Source of the DNA: Candidatus Thermoplasmatota archaeon
GTDB lineage: Archaea; Thermoplasmatota; SW-10-69-26; JACQPN01; JAIVGT01
Direction: 5' to 3'
NCBI GenBank assembly: GCA_035541015.1
Contig: DATLFM010000023.1
Coordinates: forward strand, 1 to 33,110
Length of the DNA: 33,110 nt
Shown here piece by piece: positions 7,534-14,773 of the stretch. The translations under genes and the position numbers were made by a program. Within the stretch, counting starts at the first letter, position 1. Each line of letters begins with the position of its first letter. Under the pieces are notes generated by a model, which made no database searches, had not been told where the DNA came from, and saw nothing but the letters and a program-made list of their open reading frames with translations.

Positions 7534-9621
7534 ATGGGACGCACTTCCTTCGCCCGGGCCCTTGCCGTCGCCACGATCGTCCTTGCCGGTTCCTTCCCGG
7601 GACTGGCGCAAGGCTCGTCCCCGGAGGTGGAAGTGGACGTCCACGCCGCCGAGCTTCGGGTTCGCGTGGTCGTCCGGCTTGCCGACCCCGGGCCGGCCGC
7701 CCTCCTGGCGCGGCTTGTCGCCAACGCGACGGGCGAAGCCGACGAAGTCCGCCACGAGGTTCCAGCCGGGCCGGCCGGGCGATCCGTCGAGGCTTGGCTT
7801 GCGGCCCTCGACGGGCCGGGGGACTACCGGCTGCTCGCGGAGATCCTCTCGGGCGGCGAGCGCACGGTCCACAAGCGCGACGTCCACGTGCCGCGAACCG
7901 AGGAAGGCCACGCGGAGGCCCGCGCGCAAGTGACCGTCGAGGAGCCGCACGTCGAGATCGTCCTCACAAACGACGACGTGAACCGGCCCAAGAACAAGAC
8001 GGCGGGCTCGGCCGTCGTGACGCGGGCTCGGGTGCGTGGCTCGCCGTCGCTTGGCATCGACCACGTCACGGTGGAGGTGTTTCGTGAAGGCCTGCTCGTC
8101 GAGCATGAGCGCATCCCGGTCGACCCAGCCTCCGCCGACGTCGCGCTGGAGCACCGCTACGAACGCTCGCCCCTGCGCGAGGGAAGCTACGTCCTGCGGA
8201 TGCGGGCGGGCTCCGCGTCCGTGGACAGAACCTTTTCGATCGTGCCCTCGAAACCCGCCGGGCAGCTTTCGCTCGATACGACGACGCTCGTTCCGGATCG
8301 CGCGGCGGCCCTGCGGGGGTTCGTCTCCGTCGCCAGCCGGAACTTCGGGAGTGGCCCGCTGGACCCCGAGTCGGCCGCGCCGTTTGCCAAGCTCGAGGTC
8401 AAGCTCTGGTCCGGCTCGCGGTTGGCCTCCGAGCCCTTCGAGCTTGCGGTTGAGCAAGCCTTGCGATCCTCGGTGTGGGGCAACTGGACGCTCTCCGATC
8501 GAACGCACCGGGCGGCGGGCTACCGCGTCGCGGACGGATTGGGCCTGCTCGATCTGCCCTTTGCCGTCCACGTGCCCGCCGCCGCGCGGGCCGGCTTCTA
8601 CCGGGCGTCCGCCTACGTGGACGGTACCCTCGTCGGATCGGCGACCTTCGAGCTCCTGCCCGTGCCCCGGCTGAAGGCCGTGCGCCTGCCCGCCGGCGCC
8701 GAACCGGGTCAAACGATCGCCCTGTCCGTGGATGGCGATCTTTCGACCGCGCAGTCCTTGGCCGTCGAGCTCCTCGACGCGAAGACGGGAAGCGAGCTCG
8801 TCGCGTGGACGGTGAACGCGTCGAACGCTTCGCTCTCCGTCGCGCTCCCCGCACCGCTTCGCGCCGGGCCCGCCCTCGTCCGCGTGTCCGCCTTTGGGCC
8901 CGGCGGCGTGCTCGTCGAGTCGTCCGACGGAACGGTGCTCAACCGCGCGCAAGCCGCCCTCTCCATCCTGGATGCGCCGCCGCGCGTGGAGGTGGCGCCC
9001 GCACGGAACCTGGACCGGGGCGTGTGGCCCGTGGCGCCCCGCCACTTCGAGGCGGTCGTGAACGCCTCCGATCCCAACGGCGACCTGCACGATTCCCCCC
9101 GAGCGCGGATCCTTGCGCCCGACGGGACGCCGACCGGCTGGAACCTCACGCACGATGCCACGAGAGGTTCCGTGCGATTCGAGGTCCCGGCCCTGGCGCG
9201 TCATGGACGGTACCAGCTTGAGGCCGAGGCGGTCGACGCTTCGGGCCGCCGCGCGACGGCCTTGCGCCCGTTTGAGGTGGGCCCCGTCCTGCGGCTGGCC
9301 GCCCGGATCGAAGAGGGGCCGGCGCGGGCCAGCGCGGCCGGTACCGCCAACTGGACGCTCCTTGTCCAAAACCTCGGGAACGTCGATCTGCCTCGGCTGC
9401 ACGTGGACGTTCGCGTCGGAAACGTTTCCGCCAATGGCGCGGTCCGAGTGGCCGGGACGAACGAATCGTGGAGCCTCGTGAACGGGCGCGCCGTGATCGC
9501 GCTGCCGGGAACCTTGCAGCCGCACGCCGACGTTCGACTGGTCGTCGAGCCGACCTTGCGCGGGATCGCCGCCGGAGCGCACGAACTGCGCATCCGCGTG
9601 GTAGCGCCGATGGCACGGTGA
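7534..9621 (+). CDS. secreted beta-sandwich repeat protein, 695 aa, function unknown
   Basis: The N-terminus (GRTSFARALAVATIVLAG, then LAQG) is a signal peptide. The rest is a chain of beta-rich segments with no transmembrane helix and, as far as I can see, no cysteine. Several segments look like Ig-like or CARDB/NEW3-type domains; for example the stretch near residues 605-625 (NWTLLVQNLGNVDLP) has the 'N-x-G-N-x-x-L' pattern of such modules. Sequons are present but much sparser than in the 2028-aa protein. With no C-terminal anchor it is either released or bound to another surface component, perhaps the small anchored protein encoded 4 bp downstream. The upstream gap to the zinc-ribbon gene is 60 bp with no obvious promoter. 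Confidence 0.8.
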   Translation: MGRTSFARALAVATIVLAGSFPGLAQGSSPEVEVDVHAAELRVRVVVRLADPGPAALLARLVANATGEADEVRHEVPAGPAGRSVEAWLAALDGPGDYRLLAEILSGGERTVHKRDVHVPRTEEGHAEARAQVTVEEPHVEIVLTNDDVNRPKNKTAGSAVVTRARVRGSPSLGIDHVTVEVFREGLLVEHERIPVDPASADVALEHRYERSPLREGSYVLRMRAGSASVDRTFSIVPSKPAGQLSLDTTTLVPDRAAALRGFVSVASRNFGSGPLDPESAAPFAKLEVKLWSGSRLASEPFELAVEQALRSSVWGNWTLSDRTHRAAGYRVADGLGLLDLPFAVHVPAAARAGFYRASAYVDGTLVGSATFELLPVPRLKAVRLPAGAEPGQTIALSVDGDLSTAQSLAVELLDAKTGSELVAWTVNASNASLSVALPAPLRAGPALVRVSAFGPGGVLVESSDGTVLNRAQAALSILDAPPRVEVAPARNLDRGVWPVAPRHFEAVVNASDPNGDLHDSPRARILAPDGTPTGWNLTHDATRGSVRFEVPALARHGRYQLEAEAVDASGRRATALRPFEVGPVLRLAARIEEGPARASAAGTANWTLLVQNLGNVDLPRLHVDVRVGNVSANGAVRVAGTNESWSLVNGRAVIALPGTLQPHADVRLVVEPTLRGIAAGAHELRIRVVAPMAR

Positions 9622-9625
9622 GCTT

Positions 9626-10195
9626 GTGCGATTGCCTTTGGCCGCGCTTCTTGTGGTTGCCTTCCTGCCGTCGGCAAGCGCCTTTGCCGTGCTGGGGATC
9701 GACGGGGCGTCTTGCGAAGGCGATTTCGAGGTGGTCCTGCTCGTCGACGACGAAGTCGTCGTGCGCGTGGAGACGGAAGACCGCCAGGAGGAGCGCGCGC
9801 TTCGTCCGGCGATCGAGGACGGCCGACCGGTCGCCCGGCTTCTGCTCTGGGACGACGAGGCTCCCGTTTGGCTCGTGGAACTTGGCGAGGTGGAGACCGG
9901 CGTCGAGATCGAGACGCTGTCCTGCCAGGAAACGGCAGCCCACGATCGGGCGGGATCCGAGGCAAGCGTGGACGCCTCGTTGCGTCGGCAGCATTCGCAC
10001 GGTCAGGGTCTGCACGCCACGGCGCCGGCGGACGAACGCGACCTTGCGCGCCCGTCCGGCCCGCCGCCCAGCGGCGACAGGACCGCGCCCAACGATTCCC
10101 GCGCAGTCGTCCCGTGGCCCTCGCCCGGGCTCACGGCCGCGGCGTTTGCGTTTCTGGCGCTCGCGAGCCGGCGCTGGCTTTATAAATCGGCCTAG
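9626..10195 (+). CDS. small secreted protein with C-terminal sorting-signal-like tail, 189 aa
   Basis: A GTG start 4 bp after the previous stop opens a signal peptide (MRLPLAALLVVAFLPSASA). The mature part is acidic with two cysteines (near residues 31 and 100), followed by a low-complexity Pro/Ser/Arg-rich stretch. The C-terminus reads PSPGL, then a hydrophobic helix AAAFAFLAL, then SRRW. That three-part tail (Pro-Gly motif, helix, basic cluster) resembles the PGF-CTERM signals that archaeosortases process to attach proteins to lipid. The match is to the layout, not the exact PGF motif. The last codons contain the TATA box of the purS promoter, so its 3' end doubles as regulatory DNA. Confidence 0.75.
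   Translation: MRLPLAALLVVAFLPSASAFAVLGIDGASCEGDFEVVLLVDDEVVVRVETEDRQEERALRPAIEDGRPVARLLLWDDEAPVWLVELGEVETGVEIETLSCQETAAHDRAGSEASVDASLRRQHSHGQGLHATAPADERDLARPSGPPPSGDRTAPNDSRAVVPWPSPGLTAAAFAFLALASRRWLYKSA
10179..10187 (+). promoter_or_regulatory. TATA box of the purS-purL-purQ-endA operon
   Basis: TTTATAAAT is a near-ideal archaeal TATA box. Its centre is 27 nt before the ATG of purS at 10210, so transcription should start at or within a base or two of the ATG, giving a leaderless message. It lies inside the 3' end of the preceding gene. Confidence 0.7.
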
Positions 10196-10209
10196 GTTCT
10201 TACCCGCCG

Positions 10210-10470
10210 ATGACGCCCACGTTCCGAGCCGGGATCCGTGTTGCCTTGAAAAAGGGGGTCACCGACCCCGAGGGCAAGAGCACCCACAAGGCGCTTGAGC
10301 TCCTCGGATTCCGGGACGTGCGCGGTGTCGCGGCCGAGCGCCTGTATGCGGTCGAGCTTGCCGCCCGGTCGGAGGAGGACGCCCGAAGGCAAGGCGACGA
10401 GATCGCGCGGCGGCTTCTGGCCAACCCGGTCATCCACGAGTACACGATCACGGTCGAGAAGGTGCGCTAG
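10210..10470 (+). CDS. purS: phosphoribosylformylglycinamidine synthase subunit PurS
   Basis: At 86 aa this is the usual length of PurS. It shows the family pattern V-x-L-K-x-G-V-x-D-P-E-G near residues 11-22, an L-G-F motif with V-R-G-V-x-x-x-R-L-Y, and the closing A-R-R-L-L-A-N-P-V-I-H-E-Y. PurS bridges PurL and PurQ in the three-subunit FGAM synthase, the fourth step of purine synthesis (FGAR + Gln + ATP to FGAM), and helps ammonia pass between them. It is the first gene of the operon and lies 2 bp before purL. A strong TATA box directly upstream suggests a leaderless transcript. Confidence 0.95.
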   Translation: MTPTFRAGIRVALKKGVTDPEGKSTHKALELLGFRDVRGVAAERLYAVELAARSEEDARRQGDEIARRLLANPVIHEYTITVEKVR

Positions 10471-10472
10471 GG

Positions 10473-12791
10473 ATGGTCCAGACGAGTCTCCTGCGCACCG
10501 AGCCGCCCGTGGCGCGCATCCACATCGGCGCGGCAAGCGCAAAGGATCTGGAGGAGCTCTCCGCCAAGGCCGGGCTTGGCCTCTCGGTCGAGGAGATGCT
10601 CGAGATCCAGGCCTACTACCGCAAGGTCGGCCGCGAGCCCACGGACGTCGAGCTGCAGGCGCTCGGGCAGGCGTGGAGCGAGCATTGCTGCTACAAGTCC
10701 TCGAAGCCGGTCCTGCGGCGGCACGTGTACGGCATCTGCGAGGACCGCATCCTCTGTCGCGAGGATGCGGGTGTTCTTCCCTTCGACGACGAGCACGTGT
10801 ACGCCGTCAAGATGGAGAGCCACAACCATCCGTCGGCCATTGAGCCGTACGGCGGCGCGGCCACGGGCGTGGGCGGCATCGTCCGCGACATCCTTTGCAT
10901 GGGAACCCAGCCCATCGCGCTCGTCGATCCCCTCTTCTTCGGCCCGCTTGACCTTCCCGCCGACGCGCTGCCCCGCGGCGTCAAGCACCCGCGCTACCTC
11001 TTCTCCGGCGTCGTCTCCGGCATCCGCGACTACGGAAACCGCATCGGGATTCCCACGGTCGCGGGGCAGATCGTCTTCCACCCCGGCTACACGGCCAACG
11101 TGATCGTGAACGTGGGCTGCGTGGGCATCGGCCGGCGCGAGCACCTCGTCCACTCCTCGGTGAAGCAGCCCGGGGACAACTACGTCCTCGTGGGCGGCCG
11201 GACGGGGCGCGACGGCATCCACGGAGTGACCTTCGCGAGCGCGGACCTCTCCGAAACGAGCGAGGAGGAGAGCCGAAGCGCCGTGCAGCTTGGCGATCCC
11301 ATCACGAAGGAGCCGGTCATCCACGTTTGCCTCGAGGCGGCGCGCCGCGGGCTTCTCCACGGCATGAAGGACCTGGGCGGCGGCGGCCTGTCGTGCGTCG
11401 CGGGCGAGATGGCCCTTGCCGCAGGGCTTGGCTGCGAGATCCGGCTCGACCGCGTCTCCACGAAGGAGCCCGGCATGGCGCCGTGGGAGATCTGGGTATC
11501 CGAGAGCCAGGAACGCATGATGCTTGCCGTCTCGGACGCGAACCTCGACGAGGTCCTCGCCATCGCGGCCAAGTGGGACGTCGAGGCGACCGTCATCGGG
11601 AAGGCGACGCGCGAGGAGCGCATCCGGGTCTTCTGGCGCGACACGCTTGTGCTCGACATGGACCTGCCGTTCATCTACGAAGGCCCCGTCTACGAGCGTC
11701 CCAAGTCCCCGCGTCGGATCGCCACGGTCGACGAGGCTCCCCCCGAGGCGAAGGACTACACGAAGACGCTCGAGCGCATCCTCGCGTCGCCCAACGTCGC
11801 GTCGAAGGAGCTCGTCATCCGCCAATACGACCACGAGGTGCGCGGGCGCACGGCCGTGAAGCCCTTGCAAGGGCGCGTGGGCCGCTACGGCCCGGGCGAC
11901 GCGACCGTGATGAAGCCCCTGGACGAGAGCTGGCGGGGCCTTGCCGTCACGACGGACGTGAACCCGTACGTCACCGAGCTCGACCCCTACTGGGGGACGG
12001 CCTGCGCCGTGGAGGAGTCGCTGCGAAACCTCGCAAGCGTCGGCGCGCGCCTGGACTCCCTCACCGACAGCCTCAACTTCGGCAACCCCGAGCGCCCCGA
12101 GCGCATGTGGGAGATCGAGGAGTCGGCCCGCGCGCTGGGCGACGCCGCCCGCGGCCTCTCGATCCCCTTTGCCAGCGGCAACGTCTCCCTGTACAACGAA
12201 AGCCACCTCGGAAGCGTTCCCCCCTCGCCCGCCATCCTGGCCGTCGGCATCGTGAAGGACGTGCGCCACGTCGCCACGACCGACCTGAAGGAGACGGGGA
12301 ACACGCTCTTCCTCGTCGGCGAGACGAAGGCGGAGATGGGCGGCAGCGAGTACTACCGCGTGGCCGGGGGCAGCGGCGGGACCGTCCCGCGCGTGGCCTG
12401 GCCCGCCTCCAAGCGCGCCGCGGACGCGGTCGTGTCGGCGATCGAGAAGGGGCTCGTGCGCGCCTGCCACGACGTCTCGACCGGCGGCCTCCTCGCCTGC
12501 GTTTCGGAGATGGCCATGGGTGGCGACCTTGGCGGGAAGATCGCGCTACCCGGAACGCTTCGGCCCGACGTCGAGCTCTTCAGCGAATCCAACACGCGCT
12601 GGGTGATCGAGACGGACGCGCCGCGCAAGCTCGAAGCGCACTTCAAGGGCAAGGCGCCCGTGCACCGCCTCGGGCGCGTGGGTGGAAAGGCCGTCGTCGC
12701 GACGGCGGGACGCCGGACGCTCGCGAAGATTCCCGTGGCCAAGGCGCGCGAGATCTGGTCCACGGCGATCCCGCGGATGGTGATCGGATGA
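10473..12791 (+). CDS. purL: phosphoribosylformylglycinamidine synthase subunit PurL
   Basis: At 772 aa this is the small PurL found in archaea and Gram-positive bacteria, without the fused glutaminase domain. Key motifs are WSEHCCYKS (about 68-76), MESHNHPSAIEPYGGAATGVGG near 115-135, DLGGGGLS in the first half, and SLNFGNPE and HDVSTGGLL in the second half, all features of the AIRS-like ATP-binding fold repeated twice. It catalyses ATP-dependent amidation of FGAR using ammonia from PurQ. Its TGA overlaps the ATG of purQ (ATGA at 12788-12791), which indicates coupled translation of the two subunits. Confidence 0.97.
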   Translation: MVQTSLLRTEPPVARIHIGAASAKDLEELSAKAGLGLSVEEMLEIQAYYRKVGREPTDVELQALGQAWSEHCCYKSSKPVLRRHVYGICEDRILCREDAGVLPFDDEHVYAVKMESHNHPSAIEPYGGAATGVGGIVRDILCMGTQPIALVDPLFFGPLDLPADALPRGVKHPRYLFSGVVSGIRDYGNRIGIPTVAGQIVFHPGYTANVIVNVGCVGIGRREHLVHSSVKQPGDNYVLVGGRTGRDGIHGVTFASADLSETSEEESRSAVQLGDPITKEPVIHVCLEAARRGLLHGMKDLGGGGLSCVAGEMALAAGLGCEIRLDRVSTKEPGMAPWEIWVSESQERMMLAVSDANLDEVLAIAAKWDVEATVIGKATREERIRVFWRDTLVLDMDLPFIYEGPVYERPKSPRRIATVDEAPPEAKDYTKTLERILASPNVASKELVIRQYDHEVRGRTAVKPLQGRVGRYGPGDATVMKPLDESWRGLAVTTDVNPYVTELDPYWGTACAVEESLRNLASVGARLDSLTDSLNFGNPERPERMWEIEESARALGDAARGLSIPFASGNVSLYNESHLGSVPPSPAILAVGIVKDVRHVATTDLKETGNTLFLVGETKAEMGGSEYYRVAGGSGGTVPRVAWPASKRAADAVVSAIEKGLVRACHDVSTGGLLACVSEMAMGGDLGGKIALPGTLRPDVELFSESNTRWVIETDAPRKLEAHFKGKAPVHRLGRVGGKAVVATAGRRTLAKIPVAKAREIWSTAIPRMVIG

Positions 12792-13621
12792 AGCGCTCGG
12801 AGATCAAGGTCGCCGTGCTGCAGATCGAAGGCAGCAATTGCGAGGAGGAGACGGCGGCCGTCTACCGCCACCTGGGCGCGCAGGCCGAGATCGTGCATCT
12901 CAACCAGCTTGCGGGCGACCGCGTGCGCGTCGAGGACCGTCGGCGCCTTGCGGACTACGACGTCCTCATGCTCCCCGGCGGGTTCTCGGCGGGCGACTAC
13001 GTGCGCGCCGGCGCCATCTTCGCCGCGCGGCTGAAGTCGGCGCTTCGCAAGGACCTCGAGCAGTTCATCGGCTCCGGCAAGCCCGTGGGCGGCTTCTGCA
13101 ACGGCTTCCAGATCCTCGTCGAGCTCGGGGCGCTGCCCGGACTTTCGGGCCCCATCGCCGATTCGCCCGAAGCCGTGCTCCACATCAACGACAGCGCGAA
13201 GTACGAATGCCGACCGACGCTTCTTCGGTACGAGGGGAGCCGCTGCCGCTTCACGTCGGAGCTTCGGCGCGGCAAGGTCCTCTCGATCCCAAGCGCGCAC
13301 GCCGAGGGCAAGCTCCTGTTCCCTTCGTCGCGCGACGCGGCCATGCGGCGCAAGCTTCGGGAGAACGGCCAGGTCGTGTTCCGCTACGTCGACGACAAGG
13401 GCAAGCCCGGCAAGTACCCCTGGAATCCAAGCGGGACGCCCGACGGCGTCGCCGCGCTCACGAACCCGGCCGGCAACGTGTTCGGCATGATGCCCCACCC
13501 CGAGCGAGCGTTCTTCGGCTGGCAGCATTCCGACTGGACGCGCGGGCGCGACCCGGCGGGCCCCGGCGACGGCCGCGCGCTCTTCGAATCCGTCCTGCGC
13601 GCGGCGGAGAGGGCCAAGTGA
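12788..13621 (+). CDS. purQ: phosphoribosylformylglycinamidine synthase subunit PurQ (glutaminase)
   Basis: This 277-aa class I glutamine amidotransferase has VLQIEGSNCEEET at the N-terminus, LPGGFSAGDYVRAGAI, the nucleophile elbow GGFCNGFQIL (the Cys is the nucleophile) and the His-Glu pair in MMPHPERAF. It releases ammonia from glutamine for PurL. It is somewhat longer than the roughly 225-aa PurQ of Bacillus, as in many archaeal forms. The ATG at 12788 overlaps the purL stop, and its own TGA overlaps the GTG of endA. The completeness of purS, purL and purQ implies a working de novo purine pathway. Confidence 0.95.
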   Translation: MKRSEIKVAVLQIEGSNCEEETAAVYRHLGAQAEIVHLNQLAGDRVRVEDRRRLADYDVLMLPGGFSAGDYVRAGAIFAARLKSALRKDLEQFIGSGKPVGGFCNGFQILVELGALPGLSGPIADSPEAVLHINDSAKYECRPTLLRYEGSRCRFTSELRRGKVLSIPSAHAEGKLLFPSSRDAAMRRKLRENGQVVFRYVDDKGKPGKYPWNPSGTPDGVAALTNPAGNVFGMMPHPERAFFGWQHSDWTRGRDPAGPGDGRALFESVLRAAERAK

Positions 13622-14682
13622 GCGCGAAGGCTCCCGCCGCACGGGGGGAGCTCCGGGGAAACCGGGTCCTCGTCGCCGACGAGGCGCAGGGGGCAAGCCT
13701 CTACAACAAAGGCGCCTTCGGCGTTCCCCGCTCGGGCGGAGGCGTCGACCTGTCGCTCCTCGAGGCCGCGTTCCTGGCCGAGGAAGGCCGGCTGTCCGTT
13801 CAGGACGGAGGCGCGCGCCGCGCGCTTCCGGAACTCTTTGAGATCGCCTCGCGGCTTGTGCCCGAATTCGAGACGCGCTACCTCGTCTACCGCGACCTCC
13901 GCAAGCGCGGCTACGTCGCGGCGGCCGCGCGCGACGGGCGCGAGTTCCACCTGCATCCCCGCGGGGGCTTCCCCGGGCGCACCGCTCCCACGCACGTCGT
14001 GTTTGCCATCGAGGAACGAGGCACCTTCGAGACGCTTGAGGTGCTGGAGGCGTGCCGCGAGGCGGCGCGACGCTTGCGCAAGGTCCTGCTCGCCGTGGCC
14101 GACGAAGAGGGCGATCTCACCTACTACGAGGCGGGCCTCGCCGAGCTTGCGGGGAAGGCCCCTGGCGCCGGGGTCGAGCTTCCGGCCGGTTCCGAGGGGG
14201 TCCTCGCGGCCGGGCGGGTGGGCGTGTGGGACTCTGCCGCCCAGGAGGCCTTGGCGCGCGGCGCGTTTGGCAACGCCGTGGGTCCCGTGCGCTGGCTGTC
14301 GCTCGTGGAGGCCGCCTGGCTGGCCGGTCGTGGACTTGCCGTGCGCGACGCGGTGACCGGAAGAGCCCTCTCCGCCGAGGGTCTGCGAGCGCTCGCCGAG
14401 AAGTCTCAATCCGATTTCCCGCTACGTTACCGTGCTTACGACGCGCTTCGCAAAGCCGGCCTTGTACCCAAGACGGGGTTCAAGTTCGGCACACATTTCC
14501 GCGTGTACCGCGGGGACCCGGCGACCGACCACGCGCCGTTCCTCGTCCACGCGCTCACGGAAGGCGCAAGCCGCCCCTGGCCGGAGGTCTCCGGGCCCGT
14601 GCGCCTGGCCCACGGCGTCCGCAAGCGCCTGGTGTTCCGCGTGGGGGACGATTGGCTCGAGCTTCGCCGCGCCCGACCGTAG
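13618..14682 (+). CDS. endA: tRNA-splicing endonuclease EndA, two-domain homodimeric type
   Basis: A GTG start overlaps the purQ stop (GTGA). The 354-aa product has two copies of the endonuclease fold. Each has a Y-(R)-x-Y-x-x-L-R-K-x-G helix followed by a strand motif: DGREFHLHPRGG in the first half, KTGFKFGTHFRVY in the second. H293 in GTHFRVY and K336 in GVRKRLVF fit the catalytic His and Lys. I could not place the catalytic Tyr securely; where family members often have G-Y the second half reads G-L. The length fits the archaeal alpha-2 enzymes that arose by duplication. It cuts introns at bulge-helix-bulge sites in pre-tRNA. Its place in the purine operon has no obvious mechanistic reason. 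Confidence 0.9.
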   Translation: MSAKAPAARGELRGNRVLVADEAQGASLYNKGAFGVPRSGGGVDLSLLEAAFLAEEGRLSVQDGGARRALPELFEIASRLVPEFETRYLVYRDLRKRGYVAAAARDGREFHLHPRGGFPGRTAPTHVVFAIEERGTFETLEVLEACREAARRLRKVLLAVADEEGDLTYYEAGLAELAGKAPGAGVELPAGSEGVLAAGRVGVWDSAAQEALARGAFGNAVGPVRWLSLVEAAWLAGRGLAVRDAVTGRALSAEGLRALAEKSQSDFPLRYRAYDALRKAGLVPKTGFKFGTHFRVYRGDPATDHAPFLVHALTEGASRPWPEVSGPVRLAHGVRKRLVFRVGDDWLELRRARP

Positions 14683-14704
14683 GCATCGAAGCCGATCTGC
14701 CGAG

Positions 14705-14715
14705 AAACCTTATGA
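14705..14715 (+). promoter_or_regulatory. BRE/TATA element of the metalloprotease gene
   Basis: AAACCTTATGA has the purine-A-A-A-C-C plus TTAT layout of archaeal promoters. Transcription is expected near 14735, leaving a leader of about 40 nt, unlike the leaderless genes nearby. Confidence 0.5.
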
Positions 14716-14760
14716 AGCCCCCAGCGGCTCGGCGGCCCCGTTCGGCCGGGGTGAGCCGAC

Positions 14761-14766
14761 GGGAGG
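14761..14766 (+). promoter_or_regulatory. Shine-Dalgarno sequence of the metalloprotease gene
   Basis: GGGAGG lies 7 nt before the ATG at 14774. It is one of the clearest ribosome binding sites in the window and fixes this start over upstream in-frame codons. Confidence 0.6.
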
Positions 14767-14773
14767 CGTTCGC

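Noticed and set aside
6829-9582. 917-aa minus-strand frame
   Set aside because: It is antisense to the zinc-ribbon and secreted-protein genes and has no domain or start signal.
10467-12470. 667-aa minus-strand frame opposite purL
   Set aside because: purL is unambiguous on the plus strand; the minus frame is low-complexity shadow.
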